From JBDKLC01 sp964500215 (lineage in GTDB: Bacteria > Patescibacteriota > Minisyncoccia > Phycocordibacterales > CAIZLB01): 30,207 nucleotides of DNA. The notes below the pieces were generated by a model that was given only the letters and a program-made list of their open reading frames with translations, was not told where the DNA came from and did no database searches. The DNA is taken from the NCBI GenBank assembly GCA_964500215.1, contig CAZCNA010000006.1, positions 1 through 30,207 of the forward strand, in the 5' to 3' direction. Position numbers and translations under genes: made by a program. Numbering within the stretch: the first letter of the stretch is position 1; every line of letters begins with the position of its first letter. This document shows positions 1-6,352 of this stretch, one piece after another.

Positions 1-73
1 TAGTAGACCTGTCATCACAAAATACTACTGTTTCTTCACGTGTTTTTATATGTACTTTTTTGTACTTGGTAAA

Positions 74-113
74 ATTCATAATTATTCATAATTATTCATA
101 ATTGTTATGAATT
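74..113. repeat. 10-bp tandem repeat array, AT-rich
   Basis: ATTCATAATT occurs three times in exact tandem (74-83, 84-93, 94-103) and is followed by the near-inverted copy GTTATGAATT (104-113). The 10-bp period places every unit on the same face of the helix. A related element lies at 16989-17029. The rest of positions 1-216 holds no gene that I can support. Confidence 0.8.
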
Positions 114-164
114 TCACACATCTCACAAACACATATATACTACGCCCAAAACACAGATAAAAAT

Positions 165-199
165 AAAAAATTCCTGAAGCGTATCTTCAGGAATTTTTT
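165..199. terminator. Bidirectional intrinsic terminator after rpsT
   Basis: A perfect 15-bp stem (165-179 with 185-199) encloses a CGTAT loop. A-runs on one side and T-runs on the other give a U-tract in both directions. It lies 17 bp beyond the rpsT stop codon, so it should end rpsT transcription on the minus strand. Confidence 0.85.
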
Positions 200-216
200 A
201 TTAAACTAACTTTATA

Positions 217-483
217 TTATTTTGAAGATTTCTTCACAAGAGCACTGATTCGAGATTTCTTTCGAGCTGCGGCCCCTTTCTTGATGAGACCCTTCTTTGC
301 AGCTTTGTCGATTGCTTTGTATGCAAGAGAAAGAGCTTTTTGTGCATCGGCTTTTGAACCTGATACAACAAGTTTCTTTACATCTTTTACAGAAGTATCA
401 AGCTTCTTCTTTCGTCGAAGATTAACAACTCGCTTTCGCTCTGAGCCTCGAAGTGCTTTTTTGGCTGATCGTGTAATTGGCAT
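217..483 (-). CDS. rpsT: 30S ribosomal protein S20
   Basis: This 88-residue, strongly basic, helical protein matches bS20 in length and composition. It starts MPITRSAKKALRGSERKR, has the lysine/arginine-rich first helix typical of the family, and carries the AYKAIDKAAKKGLIKKGAAARKKSR-type segment near the C-terminus. bS20 binds 16S rRNA early in assembly of the small subunit. The gene stands alone on the minus strand, divergent from ruvA, between its own promoter (493-521) and a strong terminator (165-199). The ATG is preceded by a 9-nt gap after a -10-like hexamer and no clear Shine-Dalgarno sequence. The family call is secure; the regulation is inferred. Confidence 0.95.
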   Translation of the reverse strand: MPITRSAKKALRGSERKRVVNLRRKKKLDTSVKDVKKLVVSGSKADAQKALSLAYKAIDKAAKKGLIKKGAAARKKSRISALVKKSSK

Positions 484-492
484 ATTGCTGTG

Positions 493-521
493 AGAATAAC
501 AGAAAAAGCCAATCTTTGCAA
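493..521 (-). promoter_or_regulatory. rpsT promoter
   Basis: Read on the minus strand, a -35-like TTGCAA (521-516) and a -10-like TATTCT (498-493) are separated by exactly 17 bp. The -10 ends 9 nt before the rpsT ATG, so the predicted leader is only a few nucleotides long. Confidence 0.6.
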
Positions 522-585
522 TGGTTCCAGGCTAGTTTGCCGCCATGGCCATATTGCTGTCCAGTATGCGGTAACCGTCAAATTT

Positions 586-594
586 TGGTACAAT
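586..594 (+). promoter_or_regulatory. ruvA extended -10 promoter
   Basis: TGG followed by TACAAT (589-594) forms an extended -10 after a T-run. It ends 6 nt before the ATG at 601, so transcription should begin at or next to the start codon. The same TTTTGGTAnnnT pattern precedes the tRNA (3231-3242) and the PBP gene (18294-18306). Confidence 0.6.
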
Positions 595-600
595 AGCCCT

Positions 601-1182
601 ATGATTGCATACCTCCGGGGCTCAGTCCTCCACAAAGACATCCGCTACGTGGTTATTGATACAGGCAATGTAGGATACAAGGTGGCCGCACCAACAGAAG
701 TCCTCAATAAGCTCACGGTAGGCCAAGAAGCAGGTCTCTGGATTCACACGGTTGTACGTGAAGATGCACTCGATCTCTATGGGTTTCTCGACAGAGATAC
801 TTTAGAATTTTTTGAACTTCTCATCACCATCTCTGGTATAGGACCAAAATCTGCACTCGGTATTCTCAGCGCCACAACCATCACTTCCCTCAAAGAAGCC
901 ATCATTTCTGGCGAAACATCATATCTCACAAAAATTTCAGGTATTGGCAAAAAAGTTGCAGACAAAATCGTTCTCGAATTGAAAGACAAAGTTGTATATA
1001 CAACAGAAGAAGCGACATCAGCCGTAGGACTCACAGGACAAAGCGATGTCGATGCTATCGAAGCGCTCAAAATGCTCGGATACAATCACAAAGAAGCTCG
1101 TGATGCCCTCGAAGGAATTTCTCGAGATATCAAAGATACTGGTGAAAAGGTAAAAGCGGCTCTCCGTTCGTTAGGAAAATAA
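601..1182 (+). CDS. ruvA: Holliday junction branch migration protein RuvA
   Basis: The 193-residue product is the usual RuvA length. RuvA tetramers bind four-way junctions and load the RuvB motor. The N-terminal OB-fold starts MIAYLRGSVLHKD. Two helix-hairpin-helix motifs follow (ISGIGPKSALGIL and ISGIGKKVADKIV), and the C-terminal RuvB-contacting domain contains DAIEALKMLGYNHKEA. I chose the ATG at 601 because it gives the canonical RuvA start and sits 6 nt after an extended -10; an in-frame extension to 490 would add 37 residues unlike any RuvA. ruvB and ruvC lie about 14 kb away (14858-16420), so the three resolvasome genes are not one operon. Confidence 0.95.
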   Translation: MIAYLRGSVLHKDIRYVVIDTGNVGYKVAAPTEVLNKLTVGQEAGLWIHTVVREDALDLYGFLDRDTLEFFELLITISGIGPKSALGILSATTITSLKEAIISGETSYLTKISGIGKKVADKIVLELKDKVVYTTEEATSAVGLTGQSDVDAIEALKMLGYNHKEARDALEGISRDIKDTGEKVKAALRSLGK

Positions 1183-1216
1183 GAGAATCACAACTCTGAT
1201 GAATTTTTCATCAAGA

Positions 1217-1244
1217 TTGTCTGAAGATTAATTTCACGTATAGT
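1217..1244 (+). promoter_or_regulatory. fpg promoter
   Basis: TTGTCT (1217-1222) and TATAGT (1239-1244) are separated by 16 bp. The -10 ends 6 nt before the fpg ATG at 1251, which predicts a leaderless transcript. Confidence 0.6.
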
Positions 1245-1250
1245 GGTGCT

Positions 1251-2174
1251 ATGCCAGAACTCCCAGAAGTTCAAACTACCGTAGACGGTATACATACGAT
1301 TACCAAAGGTCTCACAATTACCGATGTGTGGACGGATTACAATAGTCCCCATCATATCAACAAGGAAAACATAAAAAATCCTGATTTTTTTAAACGTTTC
1401 AAAAAGAATGTTCGCGGCACAACAATCACAGGTTCTTCTCGCCGAGGCAAAAACGTTCTCATTCATCTTTCCAACAATCAGACTATTCTCGTTCACATGA
1501 AAATGACGGGGCACATTATGTACGGCACATATACATTTGATTCAAAGAAAACCCGCGATCCTTGGACGCCAGTCGACACAACCTCTCCCCTCGCTGATCC
1601 ATTCAATCGATTCATTCATCTCGTACTATGCCTCTCAAACGGCAAACAGCTCGTGCTTTCTGATATGAGAAAGTTTGCAAAAGTGACGCTCATCGAAACA
1701 GACGCACTCGAACAGTCAGATGACCTTCGACATATTGGGCCTGAACCACTCACAGCACAATTTACATTAAAGGTACTTAAAGAAAGACTCAACAAAAGAT
1801 CAACTGGTAGTATCAAAACTGTACTGATGGATCAACGACTCATCTCAGGTATAGGAAATATTTATTCTGACGAGGTGCTCTGGCGCGCAGGTGTACATCC
1901 AGAACATCGCGTATCAACAATTCCTGAAGAAAAGCTGAAACTCATATATACAGCAATAAAAGAGACACTCGCGCGTGGTATTGATTTTGGAGGTGACTCA
2001 ATGTCTGACTATAGAAACATCCACGGAGAAGCCGGCAAATTTCAAGACCATCACCAAGCATATAGACGAACAGGAAAAGCGTGTACAAAAAAGGGGTGCA
2101 AAGGCACAATCATACGAAAAGTTGTTGGCGGTCGAAGCGCACACTTCTGCGACACCCACCAAAAGAAATACTAA
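1251..2174 (+). CDS. mutM: Formamidopyrimidine-DNA glycosylase (Fpg/MutM)
   Basis: This base-excision-repair enzyme removes oxidised purines and nicks the abasic site. The start MPELPEVQT supplies the catalytic Pro2 and Glu3, and Lys67 in SSRRGKNVL matches the conserved beta-hairpin lysine. The helix-two-turn-helix region contains LMDQRLISGIGNIYSDEVLWRAG. At 307 residues it is slightly longer than the usual 270-290. The C-terminal zinc finger is altered: Cys278, Cys283, Cys300 and His303 give C-x4-C-x16-C-x2-H, not the normal C-x2-C-x16-C-x2-C. The finger arginine (Arg295 in GGRSAHFC) is kept. Its stop codon abuts the stop codon of the convergent methyltransferase gene with no intervening base. 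Confidence 0.93.
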   Translation: MPELPEVQTTVDGIHTITKGLTITDVWTDYNSPHHINKENIKNPDFFKRFKKNVRGTTITGSSRRGKNVLIHLSNNQTILVHMKMTGHIMYGTYTFDSKKTRDPWTPVDTTSPLADPFNRFIHLVLCLSNGKQLVLSDMRKFAKVTLIETDALEQSDDLRHIGPEPLTAQFTLKVLKERLNKRSTGSIKTVLMDQRLISGIGNIYSDEVLWRAGVHPEHRVSTIPEEKLKLIYTAIKETLARGIDFGGDSMSDYRNIHGEAGKFQDHHQAYRRTGKACTKKGCKGTIIRKVVGGRSAHFCDTHQKKY

Positions 2175-2672
2175 TTATCGAATCATCTCAAAGAGAATGA
2201 TGCCCGCCGTTACGGCTACATTCAATGACTCTTTGGTACCTCGCATTGGAATTTCTGCGACACAATCAACGGCTTTCAATACAGAAGCCGATACTCCATC
2301 AACCTCGTTTCCGAATATGAGTACGATGTCCCCCGTTTTTGGCATCTTACGATAATCAACAGAATTCTTTGCCTGCTCGATAGCAACAAGCGTGCTTCCC
2401 TGTTTTTTTAGCTTCCGCAAAAGTGGTGCAACTGTTGGTACATATGTCCACGGAATAACCTGCTCTGCCCCGAGCGCTGTTTTCGCAATCTCTTTTTGAA
2501 CTCGGCCGAATCGATCAACAGGACAAGGCGTGTGTCCCGCCAAATATATGTGAGAAACACCCGCAGCATCTGCTGTACGGAATACAGAACCCACGTTGTG
2601 GGCGCTTCGAATATCAGGTAATACAACTGATATTGTCTGTGGTATTTTTTTATTTTTTGCAGTCTTTGGCAT
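2175..2672 (-). CDS. TrmH/SpoU-family RNA 2'-O-methyltransferase
   Basis: The 165-residue protein carries the SPOUT (trefoil-knot) methyltransferase signatures. These are an N-terminal VVLPDIRSAHNVGSVFRTAD (motif 1), a central IVLIFGNEVDGVS (motif 2) and a C-terminal IPMRGTKESLNVAVTAGI (motif 3), which together form the SAM pocket. These enzymes methylate the ribose 2'-OH of tRNA or rRNA; the exact target cannot be read from the sequence. I chose the ATG at 2672; a TTG further upstream (2726) is possible but adds an unconserved-looking leader. A purine-rich GAAGAGAG lies a few bases upstream and could serve as a weak ribosome binding site. Confidence 0.88.
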   Translation of the reverse strand: MPKTAKNKKIPQTISVVLPDIRSAHNVGSVFRTADAAGVSHIYLAGHTPCPVDRFGRVQKEIAKTALGAEQVIPWTYVPTVAPLLRKLKKQGSTLVAIEQAKNSVDYRKMPKTGDIVLIFGNEVDGVSASVLKAVDCVAEIPMRGTKESLNVAVTAGIILFEMIR

Positions 2673-2739
2673 GATGTTGTCTCTCTTCAAATATGGTTCG
2701 CATTTTGATTTCAAAATGCTTAACAACCTGTTAGGGCCA

Positions 2740-2748
2740 TGCTACCAT
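2740..2748 (+). promoter_or_regulatory. Extended -10 upstream of the DoxX-like gene
   Basis: TGC followed by TACCAT (2743-2748) ends 6 nt before the ATG at 2755, the same spacing as at ruvA and fpg. Confidence 0.45.
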
Positions 2749-2754
2749 AATTGT

Positions 2755-3159
2755 ATGTTAAATCCATTCCCAGAGCTTCTCACCTATGCCCTCCTCGCTC
2801 CTGTATTTCTTCGTTGTATTACAGGATTTTTCTTCATTTATTTCGGTTGGAACAAGCTCACAAAGGAGCGCGAACATCGACTCAACTTTTTTGAATCCGT
2901 AAATCTTCGACCCGCTGGTGTATATCTCACACTTTTGGGCATTCTCCAGATTGTTGTGGGTATCTTTCTCATCGTTGGACTTGGCACACAGATTGCTGCA
3001 ATCATCGTAGCCATCATCACCTTCATTTCATACATCATAAAGTTGCGACAACCCTCAATGCTTCCAAGTTCATTGGGTATTTATGCACTTCTCTTCTTCA
3101 TCGCAATCTCATTGCTCTTCTCAGGAGCAGGCATTCCAGCCATCGATTTGCCGTTGTAG
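2755..3159 (+). CDS. DoxX-like four-helix membrane protein
   Basis: The 134-residue protein has four hydrophobic segments and the DoxX-type pattern. The first helix runs into FFFIYFGWNKL, followed by a charged loop (TKEREHR). A second helix contains LLGILQIVVGIFLIVGL, and the last two pack closely. DoxX-like proteins are small inner-membrane proteins; some relatives take part in redox or sulfur metabolism, but many have no known role, and no function is assigned here. I chose the ATG at 2755 because an extended -10 ends 6 nt before it; the in-frame sequence upstream overlaps the divergent methyltransferase gene. A tRNA gene follows 92 bp downstream. Confidence 0.75.
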   Translation: MLNPFPELLTYALLAPVFLRCITGFFFIYFGWNKLTKEREHRLNFFESVNLRPAGVYLTLLGILQIVVGIFLIVGLGTQIAAIIVAIITFISYIIKLRQPSMLPSSLGIYALLFFIAISLLFSGAGIPAIDLPL

Positions 3160-3213
3160 AAGATTGATGCGACAGTTTGGCGCCTATACCTTGCCCTGCT
3201 GAAAAGTCTGCTA

Positions 3214-3242
3214 TTGGACTTTTTGTGAATTTTTGGTATATT
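3214..3242 (+). promoter_or_regulatory. tRNA promoter
   Basis: TTGGAC (3214-3219) and TATATT (3237-3242) are spaced by 17 bp. The -10 is extended by TGG and preceded by a T-run. It ends 9 nt before the first base of the tRNA. Confidence 0.7.
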
Positions 3243-3251
3243 TTGACACAC

Positions 3252-3324
3252 GCGCTCGTAGCTCAGTCGGTAGAGCACCTGCCTTATAAGCAGAGGGTCG
3301 TAGGTTCGATTCCTACCGGGCGCA
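3252..3324 (+). tRNA. tRNA-Ile, anticodon UAU (reads AUA)
   Basis: A full cloverleaf folds by eye. The acceptor stem is 3252-3258 with 3317-3323 (one T-G pair), the D-arm is GCTC/GAGC and the T-arm is GTAGG/CCTAC with loop TTCGATT. The anticodon loop is CTTATAA, so the anticodon at 3285-3287 is TAT. The anticodon stem has one C-A mismatch at its base (27-43). The discriminator base is A and no CCA is encoded. Most bacteria read AUA with a CAU-anticodon tRNA modified to lysidine by TilS, so a UAU anticodon is uncommon. Confidence 0.92.
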
Positions 3325-3426
3325 CAAATAAAAGAACCTGTGACCGATTTCCCGAAGGGGCCTACGAGACCAGTATCTACTGTGCTCGTATTCTATTTTG
3401 ATAAATAGTTCATATATGCCACAATT

Positions 3427-4158
3427 ATGCAGATGAATCCAAAAGAACAGGGCCCAAATGCCGAAACGATATTTCATGGAGAGGCAGCCTCTGAAGCAGC
3501 TTATTTGATATATAAAGAGTCCCCTGCCCTATTTTCAGAATTAATTAGAAATAATGTTGAACCTGGTACATATAGTCTTACTGATTTAGGCAGCCACAAA
3601 GGCGAGTTTTTGCAAGACTTGGTGGGTCTCTTGCCTGAATATAGTTTCAAAACAGTCGCTGTTGATATAAATCAAAGTAGTCTTGAATCAAATAATGCAG
3701 ACTATCGTGTTGCGTCCAACTTATCTCGACTTGCTCTTGCAGATAAATCTACAGATATCACTATTGCTCGGTATGCACTCGCCTGGAATTCTATTGAAGA
3801 TCAGAAAACAATTTTGAGCGAAATTAAGCGCGTTACAAGACGGATAGCGATTATTCAACACCAAGGCGCAAATAGTACTAGCCCACAAGGACTACAGACA
3901 GCATCGAAAAAATTGTTTAGTGGAACTATTCCAGAACTTAAACGTGCTGACTTTTTCTTTAGTACAATAGAAGATATTGAGGGTTTTATGAAAGATTTGG
4001 AAATTAGTTTTGAACGAATTCAAAATAGAGATGTAGCAGGATTATCAAATATATTTATTGAAAAGTATCATCTCTCTGAGGAAGAGGCCGTCAAAGTCCG
4101 AGAGATTCTACAAGGAAATGATTATATAAATCAATCAGCTTGGATATTAAAATTTTAA
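3427..4158 (+). CDS. Class I SAM-dependent methyltransferase, target unknown
   Basis: The 243-residue protein shows a degenerate Rossmann methyltransferase core. TDLGSHKGEFLQDL (about residues 52-65) stands where DxGxGxG motif I is expected, followed by KTVAVDINQSS (motif II, acidic residue after beta-2) and ADKSTDITIARYALAW (motif IV region, substrate side). The C-terminal third is helical and charged. It could modify a small molecule or a protein. The gene is more AT-rich than its neighbours and uses AGA for arginine where the surrounding genes prefer CGA, which suggests later acquisition. It ends 2 bp before the next ATG, so the two genes are probably co-translated. No good ribosome binding site is visible; Met3 is an alternative start. 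Confidence 0.7.
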   Translation: MQMNPKEQGPNAETIFHGEAASEAAYLIYKESPALFSELIRNNVEPGTYSLTDLGSHKGEFLQDLVGLLPEYSFKTVAVDINQSSLESNNADYRVASNLSRLALADKSTDITIARYALAWNSIEDQKTILSEIKRVTRRIAIIQHQGANSTSPQGLQTASKKLFSGTIPELKRADFFFSTIEDIEGFMKDLEISFERIQNRDVAGLSNIFIEKYHLSEEEAVKVREILQGNDYINQSAWILKF

Positions 4159-4160
4159 AT

Positions 4161-4763
4161 ATGAAAAAAACACAACATGGATTTATTGGAATTGCGATCA
4201 TTATTATCATCGCAGTAGCACTGATTGCAGGAGGCACATATGTATACTCAACAAAAAACAACTCAGATACTGATGAGAGTGTCCTAAATACAGATACGAG
4301 CACTACTGATACTACTGTTCCTGCCACAACTTCAGTATCTATTAATGCAAAACTTGATGGAAAAAATATTGTGCAAACGTCTGCACATTCTGAAGTAGAA
4401 CAATCAATTATTTCTAAAGGTACGTATGTGTATGAAGATTCTTCTGGAACACAATTTACACTGAAGGTTATTGATACTACGAAAGCGCACCTCACAATAC
4501 TCGGCAGAATGGTGTACGAGCAATACAATCTTACATACACTACAAAACCAGGTCGTGTAAATTTCTTTTTTAATTCTTATGATTTGAGTGACGAAGCTGC
4601 AAATCTTTATGATGGTATGGACAAAAAATTCAACAAGGACGAAGAAATGTTCGTGCTCGATGTTCAAAGTAACTCAACATTCAAAGCCACATGGGGCAAA
4701 CCAACACTTTGGCTAAACAATGTTTCTGCTGACCAAGGAAATGGTCTATTTATGAAGAAATAG
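4161..4763 (+). CDS. Exported, membrane-anchored protein with prepilin-like N-terminus
   Basis: I do not recognise a family. The 200-residue protein begins MKKTQHGFIGIAIIIIIAVAL, a short basic leader followed by G-F and a long isoleucine/valine helix. This resembles a type IV prepilin cleavage site, but the glutamate expected at position 5 after the cut is absent (alanine instead). A Ser/Thr/Asp-rich linker (about residues 35-60) leads to a soluble domain of mixed beta character. That fits an anchored extracytoplasmic protein. Start ATG 4161 lies 2 bp after the methyltransferase stop; seven in-frame codons upstream overlap that gene and are unlikely to be used. The PilB-type ATPase at 12623 could be relevant if this is a pseudopilin. 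Confidence 0.6.
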   Translation: MKKTQHGFIGIAIIIIIAVALIAGGTYVYSTKNNSDTDESVLNTDTSTTDTTVPATTSVSINAKLDGKNIVQTSAHSEVEQSIISKGTYVYEDSSGTQFTLKVIDTTKAHLTILGRMVYEQYNLTYTTKPGRVNFFFNSYDLSDEAANLYDGMDKKFNKDEEMFVLDVQSNSTFKATWGKPTLWLNNVSADQGNGLFMKK

Positions 4764-4789
4764 ATAGGTATCTCGCCAAGTTTAAAAAA

Positions 4790-5563
4790 TTATTCTAAAG
4801 ACTTTTTCATAACCTCCACCGGCGCTTTTTGTCCCGTGAACAACTCAAACTGTTTTACTGCCTGATACAACAGCATGTCTTTTCCGTCAGCCGCAGGAAT
4901 ACCTATTGTTTGAGCCATCTTAACGGTATCGGTATTCCCATACATGACATCGAAAACGAATGCTACTTTTTTCATATATTCTTCTGAAATAAGTGACCCA
5001 CTCTGTCCATCCAAACCAGCAGATGTTGTCTGAACAAGAATATCTACATTCGGAAGATTAGTCGTATCAACATACTTGCATCCTGTGGCACGAGCAAGGG
5101 CCTCTCCTTTCTCGGCAGTACGATTTGTGATGTATATATGTTTTGAATATCGTGAAAGTGCATAAATACAAGCTCTAGCTGCACCACCGGCACCATAGAT
5201 AAGAATTTTTTTATCCGTCGGATCAATGTGCGAACGAAGCGCCATATCAAAACCAATCCAATCAGTATTCGTACCAATCACTTTGCCATTCGAAAGGTAT
5301 ACCGTATTCACTGCTCCGATTGCTGCAGCTTCGGGTGTAAGCTCATCTATATATTGAATAATTGTTTCCTTGTACGGAAGAGTAATACTTAGACCTGAAA
5401 GCTCCCCTGTTCGTATTTTGTGTATAAGTTGTGGAAGGTCTGTACTCTTTACGTCTTCTTTGGAATATACAGCATCAATACCCATTGCATGAAATGCAGC
5501 GTTAAAGAGAACCGGCGACAAACTATGATCAAGTGGGTGACCAACAACTGCAAATAATTTCAT
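4790..5563 (-). CDS. aroE: Shikimate dehydrogenase
   Basis: AroE reduces 3-dehydroshikimate to shikimate with NADPH on the route to aromatic amino acids. The 257-residue protein has the substrate-binding HSLSP near the N-terminus, the catalytic lysine in SITLPYK and the catalytic aspartate in TNTDWIGF. The dinucleotide-binding loop is GAGGAARA and the C-terminal region contains GKDMLLYQAVKQFELFTG. All key residues are present, so it should be active. Start ATG 5563 gives the typical MKLFAVVGHPLDHS opening. It is the last gene of a minus-strand run (tsaE, polA, holA, aroE) and starts 13 bp after holA ends. No other shikimate pathway gene lies in the window. Confidence 0.93.
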   Translation of the reverse strand: MKLFAVVGHPLDHSLSPVLFNAAFHAMGIDAVYSKEDVKSTDLPQLIHKIRTGELSGLSITLPYKETIIQYIDELTPEAAAIGAVNTVYLSNGKVIGTNTDWIGFDMALRSHIDPTDKKILIYGAGGAARACIYALSRYSKHIYITNRTAEKGEALARATGCKYVDTTNLPNVDILVQTTSAGLDGQSGSLISEEYMKKVAFVFDVMYGNTDTVKMAQTIGIPAADGKDMLLYQAVKQFELFTGQKAPVEVMKKSLE

Positions 5564-5576
5564 AAATAATTCTGTA

Positions 5577-6314
5577 TTAAAATGTCTGTGCTTTCTCAAC
5601 AGGGAAAAGTATAAATTTCTCAAGCTCCACATTGAAATCAATCTCTCCTCGATGTGCTCTGTGATACATACTCACGAGACGATCAACAACAGATTCGAGC
5701 TCCCCATCTTTCCACGCTCCGGCTGCACGAGCGGCTTTCTGATATACGAATGGTGACAGACCTGCATCTTTTGCATTCTTTGAGGTTCGTGATAATAGGA
5801 TCGATTTGAACTGCCACCATAATACTCCATGAATTTCTTCTGCAGCTGTGTTTTTCTTCATTAATTCTTGAAGTACAACCCAGGCGCGCTTGCTGTCCTT
5901 GATTGCAATAGCGTCAGCAAGCGCGAATGTTCGCGGAGCTTCTTTTTTGGGAGCTTCTTCGGCACCGTACTCTTGAATCTTGTCTGCATATTTTTCGAGA
6001 ACTTTCTTGTCAGCAGCCTTCAGCTTTTCTTCAAACAAAATACATATGTGATCTGATTCAGCGAGTTCTTTTATATGATCAAGTACAATCTCCCCTGCCC
6101 CAGACAACGCCAACAATTGATCGAGGACGATAATATACTTTGGAAGAAAAAGTCCCTGGCTCTGGATAAGCTCGTTGAGGGCTGCCTCATTCCAATTTTC
6201 TGAATTTAATCTGAAAAGCGACGCATCTGGGCGTTTTTTCAACAAACTATCCACAAGCTCTGTAAGCTTTTTGCGGGATTTATGTGTTTCTTTGCCGTGA
6301 ATGACGTATAACAT
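5577..6314 (-). CDS. holA: DNA polymerase III delta subunit (clamp loader), HolA-like
   Basis: The 245-residue protein opens MLYVIHGKETHKSRKKL, which resembles the N-terminus of HolA family members, where a degenerate nucleotide-binding fold begins. It then has IIVLDQLLAL and HICILFEEKLKAADKKVLEKY, the region matching the delta-subunit core, and a helical C-terminal collar-like domain (VLWWQFKSILLS). It is shorter than the roughly 340 residues of E. coli HolA. The delta subunit opens the sliding clamp during loading, and the clamp gene dnaN is also in this window. It follows polA by 38 bp. A perfect DnaA-box sequence (6314-6322) overlaps its start codon. The call rests on overall pattern and position, not on catalytic residues. 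Confidence 0.72.
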   Translation of the reverse strand: MLYVIHGKETHKSRKKLTELVDSLLKKRPDASLFRLNSENWNEAALNELIQSQGLFLPKYIIVLDQLLALSGAGEIVLDHIKELAESDHICILFEEKLKAADKKVLEKYADKIQEYGAEEAPKKEAPRTFALADAIAIKDSKRAWVVLQELMKKNTAAEEIHGVLWWQFKSILLSRTSKNAKDAGLSPFVYQKAARAAGAWKDGELESVVDRLVSMYHRAHRGEIDFNVELEKFILFPVEKAQTF

Positions 6315-6322
6315 GTGGATAA
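6314..6322 (-). promoter_or_regulatory. Consensus DnaA box at the holA start
   Basis: TTATCCACA on the minus strand ends with the last base overlapping the holA ATG. It matches the DnaA box consensus perfectly and stands alone. It may be chance, or it may allow DnaA to control a replication gene. Confidence 0.4.
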
Positions 6323-6352
6323 GAGGATAAGATGTGTATAACCTAGTATACC

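Noticed and set aside
74..113. CRISPR array
   Set aside because: Repeats are 10 bp in direct tandem without spacers, and no cas gene is in the window.
490..600. N-terminal extension of ruvA by 37 residues
   Set aside because: The extension is unlike RuvA and overlaps the rpsT and ruvA promoters; the ATG at 601 gives the canonical start.
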